Assembly: GCA_030762935.1 (NCBI GenBank) | Contig: CM060900.1 | Coordinates: 374,499,132-374,563,131, forward strand | DNA: 64,000 nt | DNA from: Hymenopus coronatus | Lineage: Eukaryota; Arthropoda; Insecta; Mantodea; Hymenopodidae | Direction of reading: 5' to 3' | Part shown: piece after piece, positions 35,494 through 45,532 of the stretch | Layout of the letters: each line of letters starts with the position of its first letter | Position numbering within the stretch: position 1 is the first letter of the stretch | Translations under genes and position numbers: made by a program | Notes under the pieces: model-generated | What the model was told of the DNA's origin: nothing | Database searches by the model: none | Seen by the model: the letters and a program-made list of their open reading frames with translations, nothing else

Positions 35494-35744
35494 GCCGTGG
35501 TCGGGACGAAGTGGCAACAGTGTGACGGAGCGGCCACGAGGTAAGGCAACTGCCAGGGATCACTGTGGATCGCTCCAACATTTATGGAAGGAAGGTGTGT
35601 TGAAGAAGGAGAAGGCCGCAATAGGACCGACCTGAACAGAGATATCTTCTCGTCTCCACCTCTCTCTCCTTCTCTGCAATCCCTCTTCAACAGTATTTTC
35701 ACACCAGCAGGTAGCTTCGGTACGCAACAGTTACGAGACGAGTG
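35494..35744. other. GC-richer stretch between possible LTR and hAT element
   Basis: Frames of 72 and 105 codons overlap on opposite strands (35481-35802). The plus-strand order TGG, purine-rich segment and pyrimidine tract would fit the leader of an LTR element but is not diagnostic. Confidence 0.35.
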
Positions 35745-36897
35745 TAAAGTTGGGTCGAGCACTTCATTGTCAGTGATCGATTCATACGATTCGTTCATCT
35801 AATATTAATCGATTCATGCGATTCGTTCACGATTCATTAATCGTCGCCATGCCTTTTCTCTGTTTGACTTATATAGTACACGGGGACGATAGTCATATAG
35901 TATCTCTTTTACCATAAAAACAGTAATTTATATAAAAAACATTCTACTCTTTTCCATCTATTGCAAACATATTTGGTCAAATCCCCTCCATCGCTCGAAA
36001 AAAGAAAAAAAACATAAAAATTTGTTGAAGTCTAAAGTTGATACCTAAATTTCGACTGCATGGCGGTATTTGTGTAATGTTAATGCGCAGAGTTAGTCAT
36101 CACTGTTGCGTTTGCGCACCACTAAGCCATGTAATTTTTATAAATACGCCATTAGAAGGCAACGCTAGAACCCAAAATTATTATTATTTTCTTTAGGAAT
36201 ATTCGAGGCAATTTTAATGCATTAGGATAGTATGTTCTATACCTATTATGTTGGAGCATAACTTTTTTATTTGTCGTAAAACTTTGTTTCTGAAACTATA
36301 CATCTTGTTAATGTAGCGATGATTTAGCTATGCATATATTATTTTAAAGTACTGCAAAAAATAAATAAATATATAAAACAGTTGTAAATTCTAACGCTTG
36401 CTTTCACATGTACAATAACTCATTCCTAAACAATATGAAGACGCTCGTAGTGGCTTCAGAAATGATCGGCAGCGTTCGTTTTCTTAGGTATATTGTACAT
36501 TATATAATGTATACAATTTATATATTTTATATTATATATAAACGCAATTTTAAACGACAATACCTGCTATGATGGACACGATTCATGCTATTCTTTTCGA
36601 TTCATGCGATTCTTTTTGAACGACGATTCATGTTGAGACTAGCACGATTCTCGCAATTCTTTTTGAACGACGATTCATATTGAGACTAGCACGACTCTCG
36701 CGATTTTTTGAACGACGACACCTGCTATGGTTGACACAATTCATGCTATTGTTTTTTAATAACGATTCATGTTGAGACTAGCACGATTCTCGCAATTCTT
36801 TTTTAATGACGATTCATGTTAAATTGATACGATTCATGCGATTCTTTGCTTTCAGTCGTTCATATAAACGAATCGTTCATGAATCGCCCCATGTCTA
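35745..36897. mobile_element. hAT-like non-autonomous element, 1,153 bp
   Basis: The left end is TAAAGTTGGGTCGAGC and the right end, read in reverse, is TAGACATGGGGCGATTCATG, the TA(G/A)A..TGGG(G/T)CG pattern of hAT termini. The flanks are GACGAGTG (35737-35744) and GACGAGAG (36898-36905), an 8 bp target duplication with one mismatch, which is the hAT size. Both subterminal regions are full of CGATTCATG and GATTCGTTC repeats, and near the right end a 47 bp unit recurs (about 36624, 36671, 36763 and partly 36806). No transposase frame is present, so it depends on an autonomous relative. Confidence 0.72.
36624..36832. repeat. Subterminal 47 bp repeats in the hAT-like element
   Basis: Units of 'cgattcatgttgagactagc' plus 'acgattctcgcaattctttt' recur with 47 bp spacing at 36624 and 36671, again at 36763 after a diverged block, and partly at about 36806. 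Subterminal repeats are often transposase-binding sites in hAT elements; that role is inferred. Confidence 0.7.
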
Positions 36898-36905
36898 GAC
36901 GAGAG

Positions 36906-38005
36906 ATCCCTGATGAGAAAGATTGCAACGACTTCGAAATGTAGGATTTGTTCTCGCTAATTCCAAACAAGTTGTTTAAGCCATAAAATATTTTAATGAT
37001 GAGGCTTATAATGTGTACAGCTCTGTTGGAACTAGTCCAGAGTATCTCTTGATCGTATGATCTCCTGATAGAATCAGACACTTACTAGTGAAAATATCTA
37101 CCTATATTATTATTTTTTAATTTTATAAATTTGCTAATATTAGTAGTCTTGTTAGTTTCAAGGGGCAGCAGGAAGTATTTATGTATATTTGAATATTTTA
37201 TGTGTGTGAAGAACAATCTCTCTGAGGAAAAATTGAAGTATACTTCTGCATGTGAACAATATTTCAATTATAAGGATGCGTTAATTTAATATTAGAAAAT
37301 AAAACCAAGGACTCAAAAGTTATCTTCAGAGGTATGTCGAACTTAAAAGTTAATGTAATGGGCTTATTGAAAACTTCTTAACGTGTAAATTATTTGACTC
37401 CATATTAGTGTATACAGTTTATGCTAAAGGCAAATTCTGAGAATTCGTTCTTTAAATTTCTTAAATGTAATGGGAAAAATATTTTGAAACTAAACAATGG
37501 TTATAGGGCTCGGAAAATTGAATAGAACCTAGGAACTGCCCATATATTGTTATACAATTCAATAGCAAGAATAGAAGAGATAAATTCAAAAGTTTACAGC
37601 AAAACTGTTATTTTGAGAAAACCGTAGCGCATCTGGAAATCCAGTAGAATAAGAAAGCAGGTTGTTTTAACTTAGTTGTTTACAGCTGAGCGTTGCATAT
37701 GAAGCGTAGAATATTTTCCAATAGTTATCGTTTCTTTGTGTGTGTACTCTTGCTTTCTCCGTGCGTTTTCATTTTCCTTAAAATTGACTTTGGTTCTTGT
37801 ATCCGAATTTTCGCTTATTTGATAAATCAATATCCTTTGTTTCCTATGTTTTAGACAGGCCTAACAAACCATTATCTCAGGCTTTGTACCTTCGTGTTCC
37901 TCGATTCTTATTTCCAATATACCAAGAAAATTAATTGCCCTTAGCGTTTTCTAACTACCATACAGTGGATACAATCTTAACTGAAAACATCGCCGCATTT
38001 ACCAA
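36906..38005. other. Non-coding AT-rich stretch
   Basis: No gene seen. Confidence 0.5.
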
Positions 38006-38054
<49 letters not shown>

Positions 38055-38114
38055 AATAAATAATTAATAATAATTAATAATAATAACAATAGTAATAATA
38101 GTAATAATAATAAA
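38006..38114. repeat. (AAT)n microsatellite
   Basis: About 110 bp of AAT units, pure on the left and interrupted on the right. Confidence 0.95.
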
Positions 38115-38820
38115 TATCATCATTGTTGTGTTGCGGTTGATAGCATATAATATCAAAACCCTTTAGGTTTCAGTGTAAAGGGAAAGTAAAGCCCCACTTC
38201 ATCACTACGATAGTCAGGCCAAGTCAGGTCAACTTATGAAAGGTGGATTACATATTTTAAGCGCAAAAGGTTGCATTTAGCCACTTCACAGAAGAAATTG
38301 TCCGTTCCTGCTTTCCACACAATTGGTCATGTAGTGCACAGAGGACGATTCTCAGAAGCATCGAGCAAATTTTCTCTCTCTCTCTGGTTTACTAAATGAA
38401 CAGTTGGTGACGCCTGTGTAGAATAAACAATGGAGGGGAACGCCTAGTGTACCCGGGCTTACATGGGTCTATTATGGAATGACCGCCAGCACGGTTGAAT
38501 GCAGCATAGCAATCAAGGGCGGCAGATAAATAGGCCACAGGGACATGCAGAAGTGCCTAACTTTTCCTGGCTGGAAGATCTAACCCACTATTGGAGCTGC
38601 CAAGAGTAGGCATTCACGTCATTTGTCCAGCAACGCATCACCCACGAAACCTGAAAGCATACCTGAATCATGTAAAGGAAGCGGAATGAATTAAAGAATA
38701 TTATGGTGACCGGGAAACCACCTCAGAATCGCCTACTGACCAGGGAGGAGTCTCACACTTTGGTTGACCCAAATCCCTACCAGTAGTGGTACCTCATTCA
38801 GAGTAGACACCTATACAAGA
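38115..38820. other. Non-coding stretch, GC-richer at 38440-38800
   Basis: No gene supported. The part at 38690-38810 has SINE-body-like strings ('gaccgggaaaccacctcag') but no clear promoter boxes. Confidence 0.4.
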
Positions 38821-38967
38821 TTGAAGAGGTAGAGTCAGACTGAAAAATGCATGTCAAAGTTGCCATGGTAACTCATTGGTAAGAGCAACTGAACATAAAT
38901 CATGAGATCTGTTGTTCAAATCCGGGCAATGGAATTAAATTCTTCAGTCTGACTCTACATCTTCAAC
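38821..38967 (+). mobile_element. SINE F copy 2 flanked by 24 bp inverted repeats
   Basis: The core has 'catggtaactcattggtaag' (A-box region), 'ctgttgttcaaatccggg' (B box) and the family 3' end 'tcagtctgactctaca'. The last 24 bp (38944-38967) are repeated in reverse at 38821-38844 with one mismatch. The whole 147 bp unit is therefore a tRNA-like core inside terminal inverted repeats. Either a truncated SINE F lies head-to-head with this one, or the unit itself is mobile. Confidence 0.65.
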
Positions 38968-39931
38968 TTATGTCCTACACTCGACTGCTGTGGAAGGAAC
39001 AATTAGTTTACCACATATATAAGAGCAAGGTTGCGGACACACTGCAGAGGTTCTCTGAAAACACTTTACCTAATATGGAGTCTAAGGTGTCCAGGTGTTT
39101 TTTTCTTATTATCTAATACTTTTTGTCAGGATGAGGATGTTATATACTGGGAAAGTATTTTCTATTTTAGTTTCATTAATTCAGATTTGCTCTTTGAATA
39201 CCAATGTAGCTAATTGTAAGTAATTTTCTGCTTGCAACATCGCTTTTCAGCATTGAAAGCACTGAAAGCAAAATGTGTTAATTAAATTGCTCTCACAAGC
39301 ACCTTTGTTAATGTTGATTGTAGAATTTAGCTGTAGAGCATGTAACCAGCGTCCGTCCTTGTTCAATTGGAAATTGTGCAATTTCCTCCTTGTAATTGTG
39401 AGCTGGAATCCTGGTCTAGGGATTCTATCCTTCATAGTTATAGTCAAGCCGTGGATCAGTGAACTTTGTCACACAAGAAACACAATAGTAATGCTTATGT
39501 ATGCGTCCCATTTCTACATGCTGTGGGACATCTGCCGTTTCCCACTTCTTCGGAGTAACGACACTGTCCTAGGGCAGTCTGAGCCAAAGAAATTGCTTAA
39601 CCAAAGCGCTGCGCAGCATAGGTCAACATTGTCATATGATATCCTTTGCACTTGCGTCATTGAATAACCGCGGCTGTAATTTAATACAGTTAAGAGTTCA
39701 TACAATCACAGGTGGTGCAAAAACACGTCCAAAACAATGAATGCTAATCAGTCAGAAAGATAGGACTTATTTGTACAGAATGAAACCAAAAAACTAGGAT
39801 AAACTGCGAAAAATGTTCGTTACAACCTAATAAGAAGGAGAATAAGAAAAAATAAAATAAAATTTGACTATTCTCTCATCCGCAGTAAATCAGCGTAAAT
39901 GGTTCGAGTACTCTACTATGAATCCAGTTTT
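38968..39931. other. Non-coding stretch
   Basis: A 130-codon plus-strand frame (39275-39667) and overlapping minus frames are present. No domain, splice pattern or repeat match was recognised, so none is called. Confidence 0.4.
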
Positions 39932-40015
39932 TTATGCTTTCATTGCTTCATCACTATAGAGCTCAGACGGGGTATCGCTTGAGGGACTACAGACTAACAA
40001 CGCTACGGGGATTAA

Positions 40016-40112
40016 TGACGTCAAGACAGGGACGCGTTCGGCACACTCACTATCCGCTCCCGCCTGCCATGTTTTGTCTTCTCTTTTATAAAACCAGTTC
40101 GCAGAACACGTG
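40016..40112. promoter_or_regulatory. Promoter-like motif cluster (CRE, TATA, E-box)
   Basis: Within 97 bp are a palindromic CRE TGACGTCA (40016-40023), TATAAAA (40087-40093) and a palindromic E-box CACGTG (40107-40112), in a patch with more G+C and CpG than its surroundings. No convincing coding exon follows on either strand, so this is only a candidate. Confidence 0.25.
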
Positions 40113-40303
40113 CTGCTTGCGTCTATAAGTAAATGAGCAGTGAACTTCACTATTTACGTACCCCAAATGCACTCCCTATTCAACACACGCTAATAGTTCC
40201 AAGCATACCAAATTTGAAGAGATTCATTAGACGTGTACTTACATAACGTGCTCAAACTTACATCACATAACTCGTCTAATTCATTTGATGGTATTTCGTG
40301 GTT

Positions 40304-40478
40304 CATTTAGGTTTTTTACATCTTCGTTGATGTTGCTTACTCTCCTCTTCAGAATTATTAAACAAAATTTCAAAATTCTCTTCTCTATTTAGCTTTGCTA
40401 CATCTTCGTTGATGTTGCTCACTCTCCTCTTCAGAATTATTAAGCAAAATTTCAATATTCTCGTCTCTATTTAGGTTT
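40304..40478. repeat. 82 bp tandem duplication
   Basis: Two copies, 40304-40385 and 40386-40467, with a third starting ('tatttaggttt'). The unit includes 'acatcttcgttgatgttgct' and 'ctctcctcttcagaatta'. The copies differ at only a few positions, so the event is fairly recent. Confidence 0.93.
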
Positions 40479-42089
40479 GAAATGTTTCATTAGGGACTCC
40501 AGTGGATATCTCTGAACATAAGAATATCGCTTCTACTGAGCTCAACCAATTCCTACATATCTTATGACAAAATATGGTTTTGCACAAGAACTACAATTTA
40601 TAAAATGCATTTAGACAAAACAACTTTTAATGAAAGTGGTTTAATTATAAGAAGAAAAACTGAAGCTGAATGGAGGGCGCGATTCTTCTTAAACTAGACG
40701 AACTACAGTCCCATAGACTACAAAAAGTAATTTTCGTTATGACATTGGCCGACAAGGCTTAGAAAGTGTCGACATTTCTAGAGCAATGCATTGCCCAAAT
40801 ACTTAGGAAATTGTCTTAATGACGTCTCTTCTTAATGTGCTACAAACGTGACAGTAAATCTTGGGCACTTATAAAATTTACTTTATTGTCCGCCACATAT
40901 GTAGGATGGAATTGTCCTGCCCCACCGTTCTAGCCATCGAGCACGTTAAGTGACTAATAATAAAAATAATCAAGCTTAGGCACGTTCTTTGTGCTGCGAT
41001 TAGGACTCTGTTAATGTGAACAGCGAGCTTTCCGCGTACTGGCTGCATTGAGCGTGTGTAACTAGCAAAAGCCATCAACAAATCTGTCAACGTAAACAAA
41101 GGCAATTGAATGCAGCTGCAAAGTCTCTCTATCGTTTTTTGTACAAAGGCGCATAAAAGGCACACTGCTTCTACCATTGCTCTTGTCAAGCTGTAACATG
41201 CCATTCAGCTCGTAAACTCGTTTAATACTTCCATGCACTTCGGTCATGCAGCGTTTCCCATTCCCGACGGAGCAATAAATTCAATATAACGTTGAATTTT
41301 ATGTTTACAAGTTATAACATAGTACTGACATGGCTTTAGAAGAGGATAAGTGGGATATACGATGAGTAATCCAAGTTTAATATCTCGCTGATATGAGAAA
41401 ACATTTATTTATATTCAGCTGATTTCACAACTTTAATATATGGTGCTTTAATTTCATTAATTCTATTACTTTGGCTACCTTTATAGTATATAGATAACGT
41501 TATAGTGAATTTAATTTTTTTTTAAAACTGAGAAATTAATATAAAATAGAGTTTTCTGTTTAACTAATGACGAAAAAGAGGATCTCTCCCTTCAGGAACA
41601 ATTAAATAGATCATACTATTTTATTGAGGACAGTGCAATTATAATTCTTTTCGGCAAGAATTTTCCAACTAACAGCTGATTTCGAAATAATCACTAAGGG
41701 AAAGGGAAGCATTTTTTCCTATTTTAAATGTTAAGTCCGGCAATAGCGTTACCATTTACCACTCAATTCACCTTAAGTTCTGCATTACACGCATATACTT
41801 TTAATAAACGCAACAGTCAAATCAGAAAATTAATGAAGTTAGCTTTATATAATACCAGCACCAGGGTAGAAACATCACATATTCACAGTAACATTGATCT
41901 AAGAATCAGGGAGCTGTAGTGCTTGTTTCGATGCAATTAAACATAAAAAATAACTAAACAATTACTGAACTTTGCAGAACCTGGTTGTGTCAGGTGCGTT
42001 TATATTTTTGAGTAAATGCTAAAACAAATGAAAGGATAGCGTATAGCCTTGACTTTTATTTTATCCACTATAGATGTAGAAGAAGCATC
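40479..42089. other. Non-coding AT-rich stretch
   Basis: Frames of 61-108 codons at 40878-41247 overlap on the minus strand without a recognisable product. Nothing else seen. Confidence 0.45.
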
Positions 42090-42200
42090 GTACTCCACCT
42101 AAGAAGTCGATAGCCAGGTTTTACCCGAGGAACCAAAACAAGCATTAGGAAAAGGTCGGTGAGTGCGTATGTCTGTGAAGAGAATAATTGTCGCGATAAC
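42090..42200 (+). repeat. Possible diverged family G fragment
   Basis: 'cattaggaaaaggtcggtga' followed by 'gtgcgtatgtctgtg' matches the fragment of copy 2 around 14058-14085, after a weakly matching 'actccacctaagaagtc'. Short and diverged. Confidence 0.35.
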
Positions 42201-42440
42201 GAATGTTGTATCGGAACTTTGAATCCTTTCTGTTAGGTCAATAATCTTAACTAGGCCCGCAGGTGTGAAAACGTGGATGTAAAATGGATAGTCTATACTG
42301 ACCGGCGTTGTTCATTTCGTGGCACATTTAAAACACATGAGGTTCTTCATTATGTGGGATTTCGGGAGAACTGTTAGACAGGGGATACATACTAATACGC
42401 CCACATGGATACAATTAAGCTGGCATTTATCAAAATATGT

Positions 42441-42469
42441 GAATCTGTACCCCTCCTAACACTCTGTAT
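42441..42469 (-). repeat. Terminal-like sequence of family M, inverted copy
   Basis: 'gaatctgtacccctcctaac' then 'actctgta' is the reverse complement of the sequence at 29553-29580 with a few changes. Confidence 0.35.
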
Positions 42470-42852
42470 ATTACAGATCTTTTCTCCTCGGCCACAGTAA
42501 GTTACAGGAAAACTCTGAGCACTTTAAAATAGTCAGCCTTGGACAAGTAGATAACATAAATGTTAACTAAAATACACCGCTTCTCCGCCCACATGAAAAA
42601 ATAGTTTCAAAGCTCACCTGAATGTAGTACTACCTTTAGGAACAGTGCAGGTGTGTGTGTATGTGTGTGTGACTGTTAACTACGTAACTAAAAATGAAAA
42701 GTGGGATTCATTTAAAATTTGTTACTTATTTACGTATCTTCCAAAGTTGTGACACAAAATTAAAAAAAGAAAATCCTACCAAAAATTAACCGTGAACAAC
42801 TGTGGATGTATGCTAATTTCTCAAAAATGTCTCTAAAAGAACTTGAGTAAAA
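42470..42852. other. Non-coding stretch with a (GT)n run
   Basis: Only an interrupted GT microsatellite at 42650-42671 is notable. Confidence 0.5.
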
Positions 42853-42869
42853 TTGTACACTACAGATGA

Positions 42870-42985
42870 CATCACGGGATAGCAACGGAGTTAGATTGGA
42901 ATCAGAGAAATGCAAGCTTTTGACCATCTTGACACTGTGGTCTTCGTCAGAGAAAAAGCTCAACGTTGCGTGAAACGTCGGTGAT
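42870..42985 (-). repeat. Dispersed repeat family K, copy 1
   Basis: Contains 'cacgggatagcaacggagtt', 'gaccatcttgacactgtgg' and 'tcttcgtcag', in the order also seen at 43812-43873. Read on the minus strand, 'ctgacgaagaccacagtg' and 'gacgtttcacgcaacg' resemble sequence often found near the ends of retroelements; class undetermined. Confidence 0.5.
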
Positions 42986-43269
42986 AACATGAGCTACAAG
43001 CAACACGGCCACCAGCCACCAATATATTTGTCAACGGCCGTGGAAGCCTACGAATTTACATGGCTATTTTGATTAAGATACCCTAATATGTTTAAGATAT
43101 CTGCATAACAAAACGTTTAAAACTTGTAAACTGCAATAGAGAGAATAAAACTTACACAGAGAAAATGAACCTAGTTCTCGTTAAATCCACAATTTTATGG
43201 CAACATCTTTGGTGGAATTAACTGTTTTCCAGATATTCCTAAAGTTTCTTTGAATTTTCAAATGCGTTA

Positions 43270-43660
43270 AGCCTTTTGCTTTATCACCAGTAGATGGAGG
43301 AGTTATTGTATTCCACCCAGAATTTCAATATTGTTATTTTATATGAAATGCATGTTTTGTGCCTCACGAATCCCAAAAAGCATTTTTAAGAAAATGCCAG
43401 TGTGTGTGTGCGTCGTGCATGTTCGTGTATGGATGAACAACATTAACTCAAAAACAAATCGTACAATATATACCTATCTTCGTAGTTCCGTCCATCATTT
43501 TCAAACTAAAATCCCCACCCTAAGCTACTCGCTGCATTGGACGTTTTTACAAACAGTTAATTATCTCACAAATGCATCTAAAATAAATAAAAGATTTAAT
43601 AATTTTCAGAGCAATTTTGTATACTCAAGATATTTACATTACAAGTAATATGTGCATATT
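43270..43660 (+). repeat. Dispersed repeat family G, copy 4 (left half)
   Basis: Carries the left block: 'ttgtattccacccagaattt', 'aatcccaaaaagcattttta', 'agaaaatgccagtgtgtgtg', 'taactcaaaaacaaatcg' and 'aaactaaaatccccaccc'. A 105-codon frame inside is not shared with other copies. Confidence 0.7.
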
Positions 43661-43811
43661 CTGAATTGTTTTCATAGAAGCCTGTGAAGATATCTCTTAA
43701 TTTGGAAATAATTTTGTTTAATTTTGTATAGCTACTAAACCACAATAGATAACCAAATATGTAATTAAAGATGCGAAGCTCTCTCTCGATGCTGGTTTTT
43801 AATGATCAATT

Positions 43812-43875
43812 TACGGGATAGCAACCCAATTAAGTTGGAGTTTTCCACCATCTTAACTCTGTGATCTTCGTCAGC
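43812..43875 (-). repeat. Dispersed repeat family K, copy 2
   Basis: 'ttacgggatagcaaccca', 'ccaccatcttaactctgtg' and 'atcttcgtcagc' match copy 1 about 940 bp away in the same orientation. Confidence 0.5.
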
Positions 43876-45043
43876 GACGTTAAATCATCATTAATAACCA
43901 CATACTTATTATACATAAAATCCAAATCCCTATAAAACACGTAATTTATTAAAAAAAAACTTTCGTCTTTGTGGCACTGATCAAATATCCGTTAATAGCC
44001 GTTATGTTTTTAATGCTTCTGTCATTTTTTAAAATATTTATCATTCACTGATTTCGCGCAATGTTTTGAAATGAGCATGCCATTTCAAGGTCAAAATGTA
44101 ATGACTTACTTTTAATATTTGAATATCGGTTTGCGTGATACTATAATGGAATATATAATTAAACTATGTCTGCGAGCGTTTATCTCAAAATGCAATAAAT
44201 AGAATACTAAACCTTTGTAGGAATACCTTGTTGGAACTATTTGGAAATAAATGATTTTGAGTAGCGAAGGCAATGTGAATGCAACAAATTAGACTTCCTT
44301 GATTTCTCTGCTGGATTAAGAGAGGAGCCTTTGTGTTACACCCAGTGGTTGCATCAAAATATACGCTTAAATATTTCCTGAGAATTTTAGTGAAATAAAA
44401 GGTTCGCACACATATTGTTTGAACGAACAGCATAAAAGCGGAGATGCAAAAAGTGAAAATATTCATATTTGACTCATCATATATACAAGATATCGGTATT
44501 AGCAATACACTTAGGCCTTAATACAAACTAAACTCTGCTTGGAAAATGCGCTGATTAAAATATAAGCTTGCGCTAAGCGAATTTTTGCAGCACTAGCTTT
44601 TCCGAAACATTCACCGCTACGGAAGGGCATACCACCGCAGTCCTCACCTATACTTGTAACCAGAGCTAGGAAGTCCACACCGTTCGCCTTCCCGTCATAT
44701 AGGTTACGACCGGCCGTCTCGCCTCATCGAAACAAATCATAGATAACAACGCACGGTGGAGAGGTAAACAAGCCTGTTGTCAAGTGAACAGTACTGTTTC
44801 CAGAGAACAAAAATGACTTACGAGACTTTCCTAAATGCACACTAGATGACTATGTACAACATACAAATTGTTGCAGATATACAGGCTGAGCTGCTGATTT
44901 CCTTCATTACATAAGTACATTAGCAATTATAATGTAATATTTACTGATTGAATATAAAATAATATACAAATAACAAAATTAATTTCTTAAACATCTTAAG
45001 ATTCTTACTAGGTAAAAACCAAAGCAGGAATGAAAGTAAATCT
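43876..45043. other. Non-coding stretch
   Basis: A 106-codon minus-strand frame (44185-44505) has no recognised motif. The part at 44630-44760 is GC-richer and may be a repeat relic. No gene supported. Confidence 0.4.
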
Positions 45044-45532
45044 TTACTCATCTGCAGCCGTATTACTGAAAACAATAAAACACTTCTGAAACCTTTCAAA
45101 TATAATTCTACGTTCCATCAAATAAGGTTTATAATGCGAAGAAGTTTGTTTCACTTCGCATGCTGTCATCAGGACATATCTGAAACATTTTATCAGTTTT
45201 GTATCAGTATAACCAAGCAAATATCGTTTGTTAGGATTTAAAAATGCAGCTTGTATGCGATGTATCACACTAAACTCTACATTCCTTTCAATTACGCTTT
45301 TTATTTTCATCTTTGTTTCAGGTAGGATGCTCGTGGATTAGTAAATCCGCCTTGACAGTTCTACATGCAGCATAGATTCAGTCAGCTCCATACCTCTGGA
45401 CTGTAACAGTGAAGTTAACGTTTTGAACAAATTTGCAATCAACACTTTATTTCTGTGAAGCATTTTTGTTACTAGATGATTAACAGTTTGTATACTAGAA
45501 GTTCCACTGGTTTCTAAATAAGTACAAGAATA
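45044..45532 (-). pseudogene. Coding-like relic with one internal stop, unrecognised
   Basis: One minus-strand frame stays open for about 160 codons with a single TAA near 45337. Before the stop it reads TSSIQTVNHLVTKMLHRNKV and later GMELTESMLHVELSRR. After the stop it continues with an 88-codon frame starting MKIKSVIERNVEFSVIHR and ending in NTAADE. Basic and aromatic residues are well spread. I recognise no family. It could be a decayed transposon protein or a host pseudogene. Confidence 0.38.

Noticed and set aside
39275..39667. 130-codon plus-strand frame
   Set aside because: No motif or homologous family recognised, and a minus-strand frame overlaps it. Compatible with chance in a 64 kb window.
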